From: Parageobacillus thermantarcticus
GTDB lineage: Bacteria; Bacillota; Bacilli; Bacillales; Anoxybacillaceae
Assembly (NCBI RefSeq): GCF_900111865.1
Contig: NZ_FOJS01000011.1
Location: forward strand, 1-64,000
Reading direction: 5' to 3'
Length of the DNA: 64,000 nt
Shown here: piece after piece, positions 16,377 to 24,812 of the stretch
Numbering within the stretch: position 1 is the first letter of the stretch
How the letters are laid out: each line of letters starts with the position of its first letter
Made by a program: the position numbers and the translations under genes
The notes under the pieces: model-generated
Database searches by the model: none
What the model was told of the DNA's origin: nothing
What the model saw: the letters and a program-made list of their open reading frames with translations, nothing else

Positions 16377-19136
16377 ATGTCTGGTGAATATCGTTCTCGC
16401 GTAGAACGAAAACAAGCAGCAAAGCGGACAAAGCAAAAGAAAGCGAAAAAGCGAAAAAACACATCGCTTTTTAAAAAATTAGCTACTGCTGTTTTGCTGT
16501 TTATGATCATAGGAATGGTAGGCGGAATTGCGACATTTGCTTATTTTATCAAAGATACACCGCCGCTTGATGAGGCAAAAATTAAAGATCCATTATCATC
16601 CACTGTTTATGACATGAACGGCCATAAAATCGCGGAACTCGGCGGTCATAAACGGACGTATATTTCCTATAAAGATATTCCAAAAGTATTGGAAGACGCC
16701 GTTTTGGCGACAGAAGACGCCCGCTTTTACGAGCACCACGGCGTGGATTTTATCCGGCTTGCCGGCGCCGTTGTCGCTAACGTAAAGGAAGGGTTTGGTT
16801 CAGAAGGCGGAAGCACGATCACACAACAAGTGGTTAAACTCACTTTCCTTTCGCCAGAAAAAACGTTAAAACGGAAAGCGCAAGAATTATGGCTTGCGCT
16901 TCGTTTGGAGCAAAAGTATTCAAAACAGGAAATTTTAGAAATGTACTTCAATAAAATTTATTATTCAGACGGTATTTACGGTGTTGCGAGAGCGGCAGAA
17001 TATTACTTTGGTAAAACAAATTTAAAAGACTTAACGCTTCCTGAAGCAGCGCTGCTCGCGGGAATGCCGCAAAGCCCAAACAACTATAACCCGTATGACC
17101 ATCCGGACGCTGCGAAAAAGCGACGGGATGTTGTGTTGTCGCTGATGGCAAAACATGGCTTTATTACAAAAGAGGAAGCGGAAAAAGCCAAACAAATGCC
17201 GATCAAATCAATGCTTGTTGAACGGAAAAAACAAGATAACTCGATTCCGTACGACTCGTTTATCGATGAAGTCGTAAAAGAAGTAACTGACCAAGCGAAC
17301 GTAAACGTCTTTGAAGACGGATTAAAAATTTACACAACACTAGACCAAGATGCGCAAAAATACGTGGAAGATTTATTAAATTCCGATACGTTGTTTACCA
17401 ATAAAAAAGATTTGCAGTCGGCGATCGCGCTCATTGACACAAAAACAGGCGAAATTCGCGCGCTTGGCGGCGGACGCCACCGCGAAAACGTAACGTTTGG
17501 GTTCAACTATGCAATTCAGCCAGTCGGTCAGCCTGGATCGTCCATTAAGCCGATTTTGGATTACGGTCCGGCGATCGAATATTTAAAATGGTCGACTGCC
17601 CATCAAATTGTTGATGAACCGTATTCGTACTCTAACGGCAAACCGATTCGAAATGCCGACCGAAGATACTTAGGCCCGATTACGATGCGCTACGCGTTAG
17701 CACAATCCCGCAACATTCCAGCGTTAAAAGCGTTTCAAGCCGTTGGAAAAGAGCGGGCAAAAGAATTTGCAAACAGGCTCGGCATGGGATTTGATGAAGT
17801 GCACGAGGCGTACGCGATCGGCGGCTTGGAAAATCGCGTTTCTCCATTGCAAATGGCCGGAGCCTACAGCGCTTTTGGCAATAATGGGGTATATATTAAG
17901 CCGCACGCCGTCACGAAAATCGTCTTTCCGGACGGCACAGAGATGAACTTAAAACCGAAACCGAAAAAAGTGATGAAAGATTATACAGCGTACATGATCA
18001 CTGATATGTTAAAATCGGTTGTCCAATACGGAACGGGCACGCTTGCGAACGTTCCGGGGCTCCATATCGCCGGCAAAACGGGAACGACAAACTATCCTAG
18101 CGAAATCGCAAGAAAATACGGTCTATCGGAACGGGCCGTACCGGACAGCTGGTTTGTCGGCTACACGCCAAACTATACAGCAGCGGTTTGGACCGGATTT
18201 AGCAAACGCAGCAGCACCGCTGATTTATCAAAATATGAGCAGAAGATTTCACGCCTTTTGTTTAAACGAGTCATTTCTCATGTCGATGATGGTGGCAGCG
18301 ATTTTAAAATGCCAAAAAGCGTTGTAAAACTGCCGATTAAAAAAGGTTCTAATCCGCCAAAACTGGCAAGCAAATATACGCCAGAAAGCGAAGTCACATA
18401 TGAATGTTTCATCAGAGGAACAGAACCGACAGAAGTGGCGAAAGACGACGAACCGGAAACAATGCCATCGGTAACGAACTTGCAAGCAGCGTACAACCAA
18501 GCAACGAACTCCATCGTCGTTTCATGGAACTATAGCAACGCAAACGGCGATACTATCTTTGAAATTCGGATAAAAAATGATAAAGGCGAACAAGACGTCA
18601 TAACAACGAGAGAACAATCGATCGTCGTTAATAATCCAACGCCAGGCGCTGTTTACACATTTGCCGTTTACGCGAAAGAAGGAGAAAACCAAAGCAAGCC
18701 AGCGTTGACGAGCGTGCGAGTGCCAGGAGAAGGCGAAAATATGCAAGGAGATGAAAATCAAGGCCAAACGACTCCACCTGATCAACCAAACCAAGACACA
18801 GACAACGGACAACAACCGAATGAAAACGGCAATGGAGCAAATGACAACAACAATGGCAATAACGGAAACAATGGGAATAACGGAAACGACGATAATCGTG
18901 GCAACAATGGCAATAATGGTAATAACGGTGGTGGCAATTCCGGCGGTACGACTTCGCCAACGCCGCCATCTACCAACCCGACAACTCCTCCGCCGCAAAA
19001 TAATAATGGCGGAGGAAACAATGGGAATACCCCACATAATAACGGGGGAAACAATAGTAATGCGCAACGCAATAGCTCCATTGGCACAAACGTTCAGCAA
19101 CGCTCCGATCTCATCAAAAAAGAAAATGAAAATTAA
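16377..19136 (+). CDS. ponA: Class A penicillin-binding protein 1 (PonA)
   Basis: This 919-residue bifunctional peptidoglycan synthase is anchored by one N-terminal membrane helix (about residues 38-60) after a Lys/Arg-rich cytosolic tail. A GT51 glycosyltransferase domain follows with EDARFYEHHGVD and GGSTITQQ motifs. The transpeptidase domain shows the S-x-x-K site in PGSSIKP, SRN and KTGT. After that come a fibronectin-III-like module (about 700-785) and a roughly 130-residue tail rich in Asn, Gly, Pro and Thr. The ATG at 16377 was preferred to a TTG at 16371. Confidence 0.95.
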   Translation: MSGEYRSRVERKQAAKRTKQKKAKKRKNTSLFKKLATAVLLFMIIGMVGGIATFAYFIKDTPPLDEAKIKDPLSSTVYDMNGHKIAELGGHKRTYISYKDIPKVLEDAVLATEDARFYEHHGVDFIRLAGAVVANVKEGFGSEGGSTITQQVVKLTFLSPEKTLKRKAQELWLALRLEQKYSKQEILEMYFNKIYYSDGIYGVARAAEYYFGKTNLKDLTLPEAALLAGMPQSPNNYNPYDHPDAAKKRRDVVLSLMAKHGFITKEEAEKAKQMPIKSMLVERKKQDNSIPYDSFIDEVVKEVTDQANVNVFEDGLKIYTTLDQDAQKYVEDLLNSDTLFTNKKDLQSAIALIDTKTGEIRALGGGRHRENVTFGFNYAIQPVGQPGSSIKPILDYGPAIEYLKWSTAHQIVDEPYSYSNGKPIRNADRRYLGPITMRYALAQSRNIPALKAFQAVGKERAKEFANRLGMGFDEVHEAYAIGGLENRVSPLQMAGAYSAFGNNGVYIKPHAVTKIVFPDGTEMNLKPKPKKVMKDYTAYMITDMLKSVVQYGTGTLANVPGLHIAGKTGTTNYPSEIARKYGLSERAVPDSWFVGYTPNYTAAVWTGFSKRSSTADLSKYEQKISRLLFKRVISHVDDGGSDFKMPKSVVKLPIKKGSNPPKLASKYTPESEVTYECFIRGTEPTEVAKDDEPETMPSVTNLQAAYNQATNSIVVSWNYSNANGDTIFEIRIKNDKGEQDVITTREQSIVVNNPTPGAVYTFAVYAKEGENQSKPALTSVRVPGEGENMQGDENQGQTTPPDQPNQDTDNGQQPNENGNGANDNNNGNNGNNGNNGNDDNRGNNGNNGNNGGGNSGGTTSPTPPSTNPTTPPPQNNNGGGNNGNTPHNNGGNNSNAQRNSSIGTNVQQRSDLIKKENEN
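18842..19036 (+). repeat. Low-complexity Asn/Gly codon repeats in the ponA tail
   Basis: The 3' part of ponA repeats short AAT/GGC/AAC-type codon blocks that encode runs of Gly-Asn-Asn, with a Thr/Pro-rich insert. It is in-frame low complexity coding for a flexible extracellular tail. It is also the reason several long but false antisense frames appear here. Confidence 0.8.
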
Positions 19137-19141
19137 ACAAC

Positions 19142-19174
19142 AAAAGGATGTCTCGCTTACCGAGACATCCTTTT
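19142..19174. terminator. Bidirectional terminator between ponA and ypoC
   Basis: AAAAGGATGTCTCG (19142-19155) pairs perfectly with CGAGACATCCTTTT (19161-19174) around a 5-nt loop. The ypoC stop codon lies in the loop. Confidence 0.9.
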
Positions 19175-19660
19175 GTTTATTGCCATTTGTTTGTATGCCA
19201 ATTTTGCTGTTTCCGCAAACAATTCACACAACTGAATAAACGAATGATACACATCGCAACGATCAAAAACGAACTGAAGCCGTTCTAAACAATTTACCGG
19301 TTTCAGCGGCAATGCACCAATTTCTTCTTGCCAATGACGCACATTCGTCACTCTCTTTCCGTTCAGCCAAAATAAACACGAAAGCAAATAAGAAAGCGCG
19401 CGAATCATTGGCGCACGAGCGGAACGACGGTCACGTCTAGCAAAACAGCTTTCCAACTGCTCTTTTTCCTCGCTCCACAACTGCAGCACCGCGGGAATGG
19501 ACCGCTCGATATCATTCCAAGGAAACGGTTCGCGTTCGATCATATCATAATAAAAATAAACGTGTTTCATCATATGCGGAAAGGGCTGTTCATCCTTTAT
19601 GTCGATAACTTCCTCTTCGCGAAAGAACAACGGATGGGCAAACTCATTTGTCACGCGCAT
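19157..19660 (-). CDS. ypoC: YpoC-like protein
   Basis: This 167-residue cytosolic protein of unknown function lies at the end of the dnaD-nth operon, exactly as in B. subtilis. Recognisable stretches are the central LSYLLSCLFWLNGKRV and a segment with PVNCLERLQFVFDRCDVYHS. The ATG at 19660 is chosen over the preceding GTG because of spacing from AAAGGAGGG. The 101-bp gap to nth holds no supported gene. The name rests mainly on position. Confidence 0.72.
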   Translation of the reverse strand: MRVTNEFAHPLFFREEEVIDIKDEQPFPHMMKHVYFYYDMIEREPFPWNDIERSIPAVLQLWSEEKEQLESCFARRDRRSARAPMIRALSYLLSCLFWLNGKRVTNVRHWQEEIGALPLKPVNCLERLQFVFDRCDVYHSFIQLCELFAETAKLAYKQMAINKRMSR

Positions 19661-19761
19661 CACTCGCCCTCCTTTCGCTTGTCAAGCGCAAATGATTGCG
19701 CAAAATTCCACTACGAGCAAGCGATTCGGACCACTGGAAAACAACGTCGCTTGCACAAATG

Positions 19762-20418
19762 CTAGGACTTACCCCTTTTGTTCATCCGTTTTTTTCCTTC
19801 CCGACATAAATCAAGAAGCGGACAAACGTGACATTGCGGAGACTGCGCTTTGCAATGATAGCGGCCGAAAAAGATCATGCGGTGATGTGTAATCGACCAT
19901 TCTTCTTTCGGAATTTTTTTCATCAACGTTTTTTCGACTTCCAATACGGAATCATTCCACCGGCAAAAACCGAGGCGCTTGCTGACGCGCTCGACATGCG
20001 TATCGACGGCGATCGCCGGTATGCCAAAGGCGACAGAAACGACGACGTTCGCCGTTTTCCGCCCGACTCCGGGCAATTTCATCAGCTCATCGCGATCTTG
20101 TGGCACTTGTCCATCATATTTTTCTATTAGCATCGCACATAACTTTTGAATATTTTTTGCTTTATTGCGATAAAGGCCGATCGAACGAATATCTTGTTGC
20201 AACTCTTCAAGCGGGACAGTCACATAGTCTTCCGGCGTTTTATATTTTTCAAATAAATGTTTCGTTACTTTATTGACTAGCGCATCTGTACATTGCGCGG
20301 ATAGGACGACAGCGATTAATAATTCAAACGGATTGCGATGCACTAGTTCGCAATGCGCATCCGGAAACATTTCCCCCATTTTATCTAAACAATAGCGAAT
20401 TTGTTGTTTCGTAAGCAT
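19762..20418 (-). CDS. nth: Endonuclease III (DNA glycosylase/AP lyase)
   Basis: Nth removes oxidised pyrimidines and cuts at abasic sites in base-excision repair. The 218-residue protein has the helix-hairpin-helix LPGVGRKTANVV with catalytic Lys121 and the conserved Asp139 (AVDTHV). Four cysteines at 189, 196, 199 and 205 show the C-x6-C-x2-C-x5-C pattern of the 4Fe-4S cluster loop. The ATG follows AAAGGAGAAGGTGA. It lies 51 bp downstream of dnaD in the same operon. Confidence 0.97.
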   Translation of the reverse strand: MLTKQQIRYCLDKMGEMFPDAHCELVHRNPFELLIAVVLSAQCTDALVNKVTKHLFEKYKTPEDYVTVPLEELQQDIRSIGLYRNKAKNIQKLCAMLIEKYDGQVPQDRDELMKLPGVGRKTANVVVSVAFGIPAIAVDTHVERVSKRLGFCRWNDSVLEVEKTLMKKIPKEEWSITHHRMIFFGRYHCKAQSPQCHVCPLLDLCREGKKRMNKRGKS

Positions 20419-20469
20419 TCACCTTCTCCTTTCTGTTCACAAAGAAAAACGAGAGACAACGCCTCTCGC

Positions 20470-21177
20470 TTATGACTCCAGCCAGTTAAAAAATGGAATC
20501 GTTTGTTTATATTCACTTTGCTCAGGCGGTGTTGACTTGGAAGACTGCTGATATTTGCGAAATCTTCTTCCATAATTTTGCGCCTGCTCGATCGTGCGGA
20601 TTCCGTTCTTTTTCCACTCAAATAAAATGCGATCAATATAGCGGAAATTCAATTTTCCCGACAACACCGCTTCACGAAGCGCCGCTTTAATGAGGATTGG
20701 GCTATGGCCGTCTTGATCGATCCACATCGATAATGTTTCACATTCCAACGGAGACAGCGGTCGGCCAAATTCTTGTTCAAACACCGTATACAAGCTTTGC
20801 TCTTCTTCTTGCCGCTCTCGTTTTTCCTCTTTTAACAACTCGGCGTATAAATAATGGACAAGCTTTTCCCAGAGCGGCTGCAGCGAATATTTTTCGCTAC
20901 GAATTTCTTGCTCGTCAACGTTCTCTTCAATCGAAATAAATCCTTTTTGCAACAATTTCCGAAGCGTCTCCATACACTCGGAAGGAGTGATCGTCATTTT
21001 TTCGGCCAACTCAGCCGGAGTAGGGAATAAAATTCCTTCTTCAATAAAAGAGTGCAAATGCAATAATAGCACGAATTCTACTTCCGACAAACCGAGATGT
21101 TTATAATGATACAATAATAGCTTCGGAATCGCAATGCTTCCTTGCGACAGCCATTCGGCCAATTTCTTTTTATCCAT
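20470..21177 (-). CDS. dnaD: DNA replication initiation protein DnaD
   Basis: DnaD remodels DNA and helps load the replicative helicase with DnaB and DnaI in Firmicutes. The 235-residue product has the N-terminal winged-helix oligomerisation domain (about 1-115, with LSEVEFVLLLHLHSF) and the C-terminal DnaB/DnaD domain (about 130-200) that ends in the YxxxIRTIEQAQ-type helix (FEWKKNGIRTIEQA). The ATG at 21177 follows GAGGTG. It is downstream of asnS in the ypmA-ypoC gene string. Confidence 0.94.
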   Translation of the reverse strand: MDKKKLAEWLSQGSIAIPKLLLYHYKHLGLSEVEFVLLLHLHSFIEEGILFPTPAELAEKMTITPSECMETLRKLLQKGFISIEENVDEQEIRSEKYSLQPLWEKLVHYLYAELLKEEKRERQEEEQSLYTVFEQEFGRPLSPLECETLSMWIDQDGHSPILIKAALREAVLSGKLNFRYIDRILFEWKKNGIRTIEQAQNYGRRFRKYQQSSKSTPPEQSEYKQTIPFFNWLES

Positions 21178-21215
21178 ACGGATACACCTCAACTATAGTA
21201 TAACATAACCGGATA

Positions 21216-21246
21216 AAAAATCCCCCCTTTTTTCCGGGGGGATTTC
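21216..21246 (-). terminator. Terminator between asnS and dnaD
   Basis: On the minus strand AAATCCCCCC and GGGGGGATTTTTT flank a GGAAAAAA loop region. The stem is GC-strong and T-rich after it. It probably lowers rather than abolishes transcription into dnaD unless dnaD has its own promoter. Confidence 0.75.
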
Positions 21247-22539
21247 TTACGGATAAAGACGGTTGAGCAAACGCGGGAACGGAATCGTTTCGCGAACGTG
21301 GTCGACGCCGCAAATCCAAGCAACGGTACGCTCCAGCCCAAGCCCGAACCCAGAGTGCGGCACAGAGCCGTATTGTCGCAATTCTAAATACCATTTATAC
21401 GCATCCAGCGGCAAATGATGCTCTTCCAACCGTTTTTTCAACAATTCATAATCATGAATCCGCTCCGAACCGCCAATAATTTCGCCGTAGCCTTCCGGAG
21501 CAATCAAGTCGGCGCACAGCACAACATCTGGACGATTCGGGTCCGGCTGCATATAAAACGGCTTCAGCGTTGCCGGATAATGCGTAATAAAAACAGGTTT
21601 GTCAAAACTTTCGGCAATCGCTGTTTCGTGTGGAGCACCAAAATCGTCACCCCATTGGATGTCGTTCAACCCTTTATCATGCAAAAGCTGAATTGCCTCA
21701 TCGTATGTAATGCGCGGAAATGGCGGCTTCACAAGTTCGAGCTTCGTCGTATCGCGCCCTAACGTTTTTAACTCCAACTGGCAATTTTTCAACACCGATT
21801 GGACGATGTGCGAAACGTATTCTTCCTGAAGCTTTAAATTATCTTCGAATTCATAAAACGCCATTTCCGGCTCAATCATCCAAAATTCAATTAAATGGCG
21901 GCGCGTTTTTGATTTTTCGGCACGGAACGTCGGACCAAAGGAAAATACTTTACCGAGCGCCATCGCCGCCGCTTCCATATATAACTGCCCGCTTTGCGAT
22001 AAATAAGCGTCCTCATCAAAATATTTCGTATGAAATAATTCGGTCGTCCCTTCCGGCGCGCTGCCTGTCAAAATCGGCGGATCGATTTTCACAAAGCCGC
22101 GATCGTTGAAAAATTCATACGTCGCGCGAATCACTTCATTGCGAATTTTCATAATCGCATGCTGGCGACGCGACCGCAACCAAAGGTGGCGGTGATCCAT
22201 TAAAAATTCGACTCCGTGTTCTTTCGGCGTAATTGGATAGTCGACCGCTTCATGAATAATTTCCAAGTTTGTCACAGAAAGTTCATATCCGAACGGAGAA
22301 CGTTCATCGACGCGCACCGTTCCCGTTACGTATAGCGACGTTTCTTGCGAGATCGATTTAGCGATTTGAAAAACATCTTCCGTCACTTTCGATTTTTCGA
22401 CAACACCTTGAATAAAGCCTGTTCCGTCACGTAATTGCAAAAAGGCGATTTTTCCACTCGAACGCTTGTTAGCAAGCCAAGCGCCGATCGTTACTTCTTG
22501 TCCTACGTAATTTTTTACTTCTGCAATCGTCGTTTTCAC
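21247..22539 (-). CDS. asnS: Asparaginyl-tRNA synthetase
   Basis: This class IIb synthetase charges tRNA-Asn. At 430 residues it has the family length, with an OB-fold anticodon-binding domain (about 15-100, [23 protein letters not shown]), the motif 2 region ([20 protein letters not shown]) and motif 3 ([15 protein letters not shown]). No T-box leader is seen upstream. It follows aspB, an arrangement conserved in Bacillus. Confidence 0.97.
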   Translation of the reverse strand: MKTTIAEVKNYVGQEVTIGAWLANKRSSGKIAFLQLRDGTGFIQGVVEKSKVTEDVFQIAKSISQETSLYVTGTVRVDERSPFGYELSVTNLEIIHEAVDYPITPKEHGVEFLMDHRHLWLRSRRQHAIMKIRNEVIRATYEFFNDRGFVKIDPPILTGSAPEGTTELFHTKYFDEDAYLSQSGQLYMEAAAMALGKVFSFGPTFRAEKSKTRRHLIEFWMIEPEMAFYEFEDNLKLQEEYVSHIVQSVLKNCQLELKTLGRDTTKLELVKPPFPRITYDEAIQLLHDKGLNDIQWGDDFGAPHETAIAESFDKPVFITHYPATLKPFYMQPDPNRPDVVLCADLIAPEGYGEIIGGSERIHDYELLKKRLEEHHLPLDAYKWYLELRQYGSVPHSGFGLGLERTVAWICGVDHVRETIPFPRLLNRLYP

Positions 22540-22621
22540 GTACGTTTTCCCTCCAACATCTGTTCGAACACAATGTAGTACATCCTACAATATTATACAT
22601 TTCGCCAAAAAGAGAGGCAAC

Positions 22622-22655
22622 AAAAAAGCGGCTTTGCCAAAGCAAAGCCGCTTTT
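22622..22655 (-). terminator. Terminator between aspB and asnS
   Basis: AAAAGCGGCTTTGC (22624-22637) pairs with GCAAAGCCGCTTTT (22642-22655) around a 4-nt loop, and on the minus strand TTTTTTG follows the stem. A promoter for asnS is expected in the next 80 bp but was not identified. Confidence 0.8.
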
Positions 22656-22657
22656 GT

Positions 22658-23848
22658 TTACGCATGCTGCAGTTTGTTTTCCATAAATTGTTTGATGCGT
22701 TCAATCGCTTTTTCCAACACGTCAAGTGAAGTGGCATAGGACAAGCGGACGTTGTCCGGAGCGCCGAATCCGGATCCCGGCACAAGCGCAACGTTCGCTT
22801 CTTCCAACAGTGCTTTAACGAATTCGTCCACCGTATCATAGCCGGCTATTTTCGCCGCTTCACGCACATTCGGGAACAAATAAAACGCTCCTTGCGGCTT
22901 CACGCAAGTAAATCCTGGAATTTGCACAAGCTTTTCATAAATAATGTTCAACCGTTCTTCAAACGCTTTGCGCATTTCTTCCACTGGCTCTTGCGAACCG
23001 CTGTATGCAGCAATCGCCGCATATTGCGCGATCGATGTCGGGTTCGAGGTGCTGTGGCTGGCAAGATCAGTCATCGCCTTAATAATTTCTTTGTTTCCGG
23101 CCGCATAGCCAATCCGCCATCCCGTCATCGAATGCGATTTGGACAAGCCATTAATGACGATCGTTTGCGCTTTTAACTCCGGTGACAATTGCGCGATCGA
23201 TACGTGTTTGGCGTTTCCGTACACCAATTTTTCATAAATTTCATCAGAAACGATCAAAATGTCATGCTCTAAGCAAACTTCACCAAGCGCTTTTAACTCC
23301 TCTTCCGTATAAATCATTCCCGTCGGATTGCTTGGCGAGTTGATGATCACCGCTTTTGTCCGCTCCGTAATCGCCGCTTTTAGCTGCTCCGGCGTGATTT
23401 TAAACTCGTTTTCCTCTAAACCTTTGACATAAACAGGAACGCCGCCGGCAAGCTTGACTTGCTCCGGATAGCTGACCCAATATGGAGTTGGGATGATCAC
23501 TTCATCCCCTTCGTCTAAAATTACTTGAAATAACGTATATAGCGCGTGTTTTGCCCCGACACAAACGATGATTTCCGACGGCTCGTAATGAAGCTGCTGG
23601 TCTTTTTCAAATTTCTTAATAATTTCCGCTTTTAGAGCCGGCAGGCCTCCCGACGGCGTATATTTCGTATGCCCTTCATTCATCGCTTTGACAGCCGCGT
23701 CAATAATATGCTGCGGCGTGTTAAAATCCGGTTCACCTGCTCCCAATCCAATCACATCATAACCTGCTGCTTTTAACTCTTTTGCTTTTGCCGTGATCGC
23801 TAGCGTGGCGGATGGTGTGAGTGAAGCAACTCGTTTCGCAAGTTTCAT
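22658..23848 (-). CDS. aspB: Aspartate aminotransferase
   Basis: This class I PLP-dependent transaminase makes aspartate from oxaloacetate and glutamate and supplies the neighbouring asparagine, pantothenate and lysine branches. The 396-residue protein has the N-terminal SxTLAITAKAKELKAAG segment of subgroup I-gamma enzymes, GLGAGEPDF, and the PLP lysine in GLSKSHSMTGWRIGY. It is co-directional with ypmA, ypmB and asnS. Confidence 0.95.
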   Translation of the reverse strand: MKLAKRVASLTPSATLAITAKAKELKAAGYDVIGLGAGEPDFNTPQHIIDAAVKAMNEGHTKYTPSGGLPALKAEIIKKFEKDQQLHYEPSEIIVCVGAKHALYTLFQVILDEGDEVIIPTPYWVSYPEQVKLAGGVPVYVKGLEENEFKITPEQLKAAITERTKAVIINSPSNPTGMIYTEEELKALGEVCLEHDILIVSDEIYEKLVYGNAKHVSIAQLSPELKAQTIVINGLSKSHSMTGWRIGYAAGNKEIIKAMTDLASHSTSNPTSIAQYAAIAAYSGSQEPVEEMRKAFEERLNIIYEKLVQIPGFTCVKPQGAFYLFPNVREAAKIAGYDTVDEFVKALLEEANVALVPGSGFGAPDNVRLSYATSLDVLEKAIERIKQFMENKLQHA

Positions 23849-23869
23849 CGTTTCTTCCCCCTAATTATG

Positions 23870-24352
23870 TCATTGTTGAAAACTGTACCTCTTTAGAAAT
23901 GTTCCGTCAGTAAAGCTTACGTAATAAAACGAATAGCGGTCATGTTGATCAATGTATGTTAACTCCCAAAGAGGTACGCCCTTTTCCATGCCAAGCTTGG
24001 CGGAAATCAATTTCTTTGGATGGCGCTCCGCTTTTAATTTCGCGATCGCTTCCGTTTCCGTAATGCCGCTTTCCGCTCGTTTGATAACGATTTTTCCTTT
24101 CTTTTCTGGAACCCAAGCGATATATTTTTTCCCATGCTTATTCTCGCCGATAAAAACGGTATAAGTGCGGTCTCCATAATATGTATAAGTGCGGTCAATA
24201 CGCGTGAAAGCAATTTTTTCTTTCGCGCGCGCTAACGCCTTTTCCGCCAATGACTGTTTTGGCTGCAAAGCATCTTGATAAACGGAGATCGCCTGCCAAA
24301 CTCCAAGACATAAAAAAATGAGTATGAAAACGAGCCACTTTTTCATTTCCAT
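23870..24352 (-). CDS. ypmB: YpmB-like membrane-anchored protein
   Basis: The product has about 160 residues, with one N-terminal membrane helix (WLVFILIFLCLGVWQAI) and an extracytoplasmic domain carrying two PepSY-like repeats (YIAWVPEKKGKIVIKRAESG and LTYIDQHDRYSFYYVSF). It matches the YpmB/DUF5590 type of B. subtilis, function unknown. The start is uncertain between 24352 and 24346. The gene begins about 8 bp after ypmA and ends 21 bp before aspB. Confidence 0.85.
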   Translation of the reverse strand: MEMKKWLVFILIFLCLGVWQAISVYQDALQPKQSLAEKALARAKEKIAFTRIDRTYTYYGDRTYTVFIGENKHGKKYIAWVPEKKGKIVIKRAESGITETEAIAKLKAERHPKKLISAKLGMEKGVPLWELTYIDQHDRYSFYYVSFTDGTFLKRYSFQQ

Positions 24353-24359
24353 CACATCT

Positions 24360-24530
24360 TTACGTACGATAAATCGTAAAAATCGCCTGCTTTTTATCCT
24401 TTTCATCTAAAGCGAGCCCGAACATAAGGTTGTCTCGTTTCAACGTCCGGTTCAGGCAATCGACGATTTTGTATAAATCATCAGAATGTTGAATTTTTAC
24501 GGTAGCAAGCACTTCGATTTTACTTTCCAT
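24360..24530 (-). CDS. ypmA: YpmA-like small protein, 56 aa (DUF4264 type)
   Basis: The ORF runs from ATG 24530 behind AGGAGGAAACGAC to a stop at 24362-24360. The product begins MESKIEVLATVKIQHSDDLY and includes LKRDNLMFGLALDE, almost the same as B. subtilis YpmA as I remember it. Its role is unknown. It is the first gene of the ypmA-ypmB-aspB-asnS-dnaD-nth-ypoC string. Confidence 0.9.
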   Translation of the reverse strand: MESKIEVLATVKIQHSDDLYKIVDCLNRTLKRDNLMFGLALDEKDKKQAIFTIYRT

Positions 24531-24637
24531 TTACGTCGTTTCCTCCTGTGTGACACAAATTTTGTTACTTATACGAACAAAGCACAACGGCAACAATACA
24601 AATACAACAGCAATATGACATGTTGTGTTTCCTTATT

Positions 24638-24666
24638 ATTATAACAGGTTCGCCTGTTTATTTCAT
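24638..24666 (-). promoter_or_regulatory. ypmA operon promoter with an inverted repeat in the spacer
   Basis: On the minus strand ATGAAA (24666-24661, 4 of 6) and TATAAT (24643-24638) are 17 bp apart. The spacer is filled by the perfect inverted repeat AACAGG-TTCG-CCTGTT (24643-24658), which could be an operator. It does not match the Bacillus LexA box. Confidence 0.5.
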
Positions 24667-24698
24667 AAAAAAATTGCCCGCCTACACCACTTTTCATC

Positions 24699-24738
24699 GC
24701 GCCTTGCTTCCATATATGCGCAAGCAAGGCGCTTTTTT
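24699..24738 (+). terminator. Intrinsic terminator on the plus strand without an assigned gene
   Basis: GCGCCTTGCTT (24699-24709) and AAGCAAGGCGC (24722-24732) form a perfect 11-bp stem followed by T6 on the plus strand only. No plus-strand gene ends here. It may end a short RNA started near 24652 or block antisense transcription into dinG. On minus it would be a hairpin without a U tract after dinG. Confidence 0.75.
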
Positions 24739-24812
24739 GCTGCAATTCTCTAAGCGGATTAACGGCTAGTCCAACTAGTTATAGCTTACGCCGTTTTCCG
24801 TTCATTTATCTA

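Noticed and set aside
18842-19036. Possible CRISPR-like or satellite repeat
   Set aside because: The repeats are short, irregular, in frame and coding, with no unique spacers.
18522-19239. Long open frames antisense to and overlapping the ponA tail
   Set aside because: They arise from the low-complexity Asn/Gly codons of ponA; their translations are repetitive and lack start signals.
19664-19761. Short minus-strand frame between nth and ypoC
   Set aside because: No ATG, no ribosome binding site, and fewer than 30 codons.
22540-22657. T-box riboswitch before asnS
   Set aside because: Only a simple aspB terminator is present; no specifier loop or T-box bulge sequence was seen.
24643-24658. 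AACAGGTTCGCCTGTT as a LexA (SOS) box for dinG or ypmA
   Set aside because: The Bacillus LexA box needs GAAC-N4-GTTC spacing, which is absent, and the site is on the wrong side of dinG.
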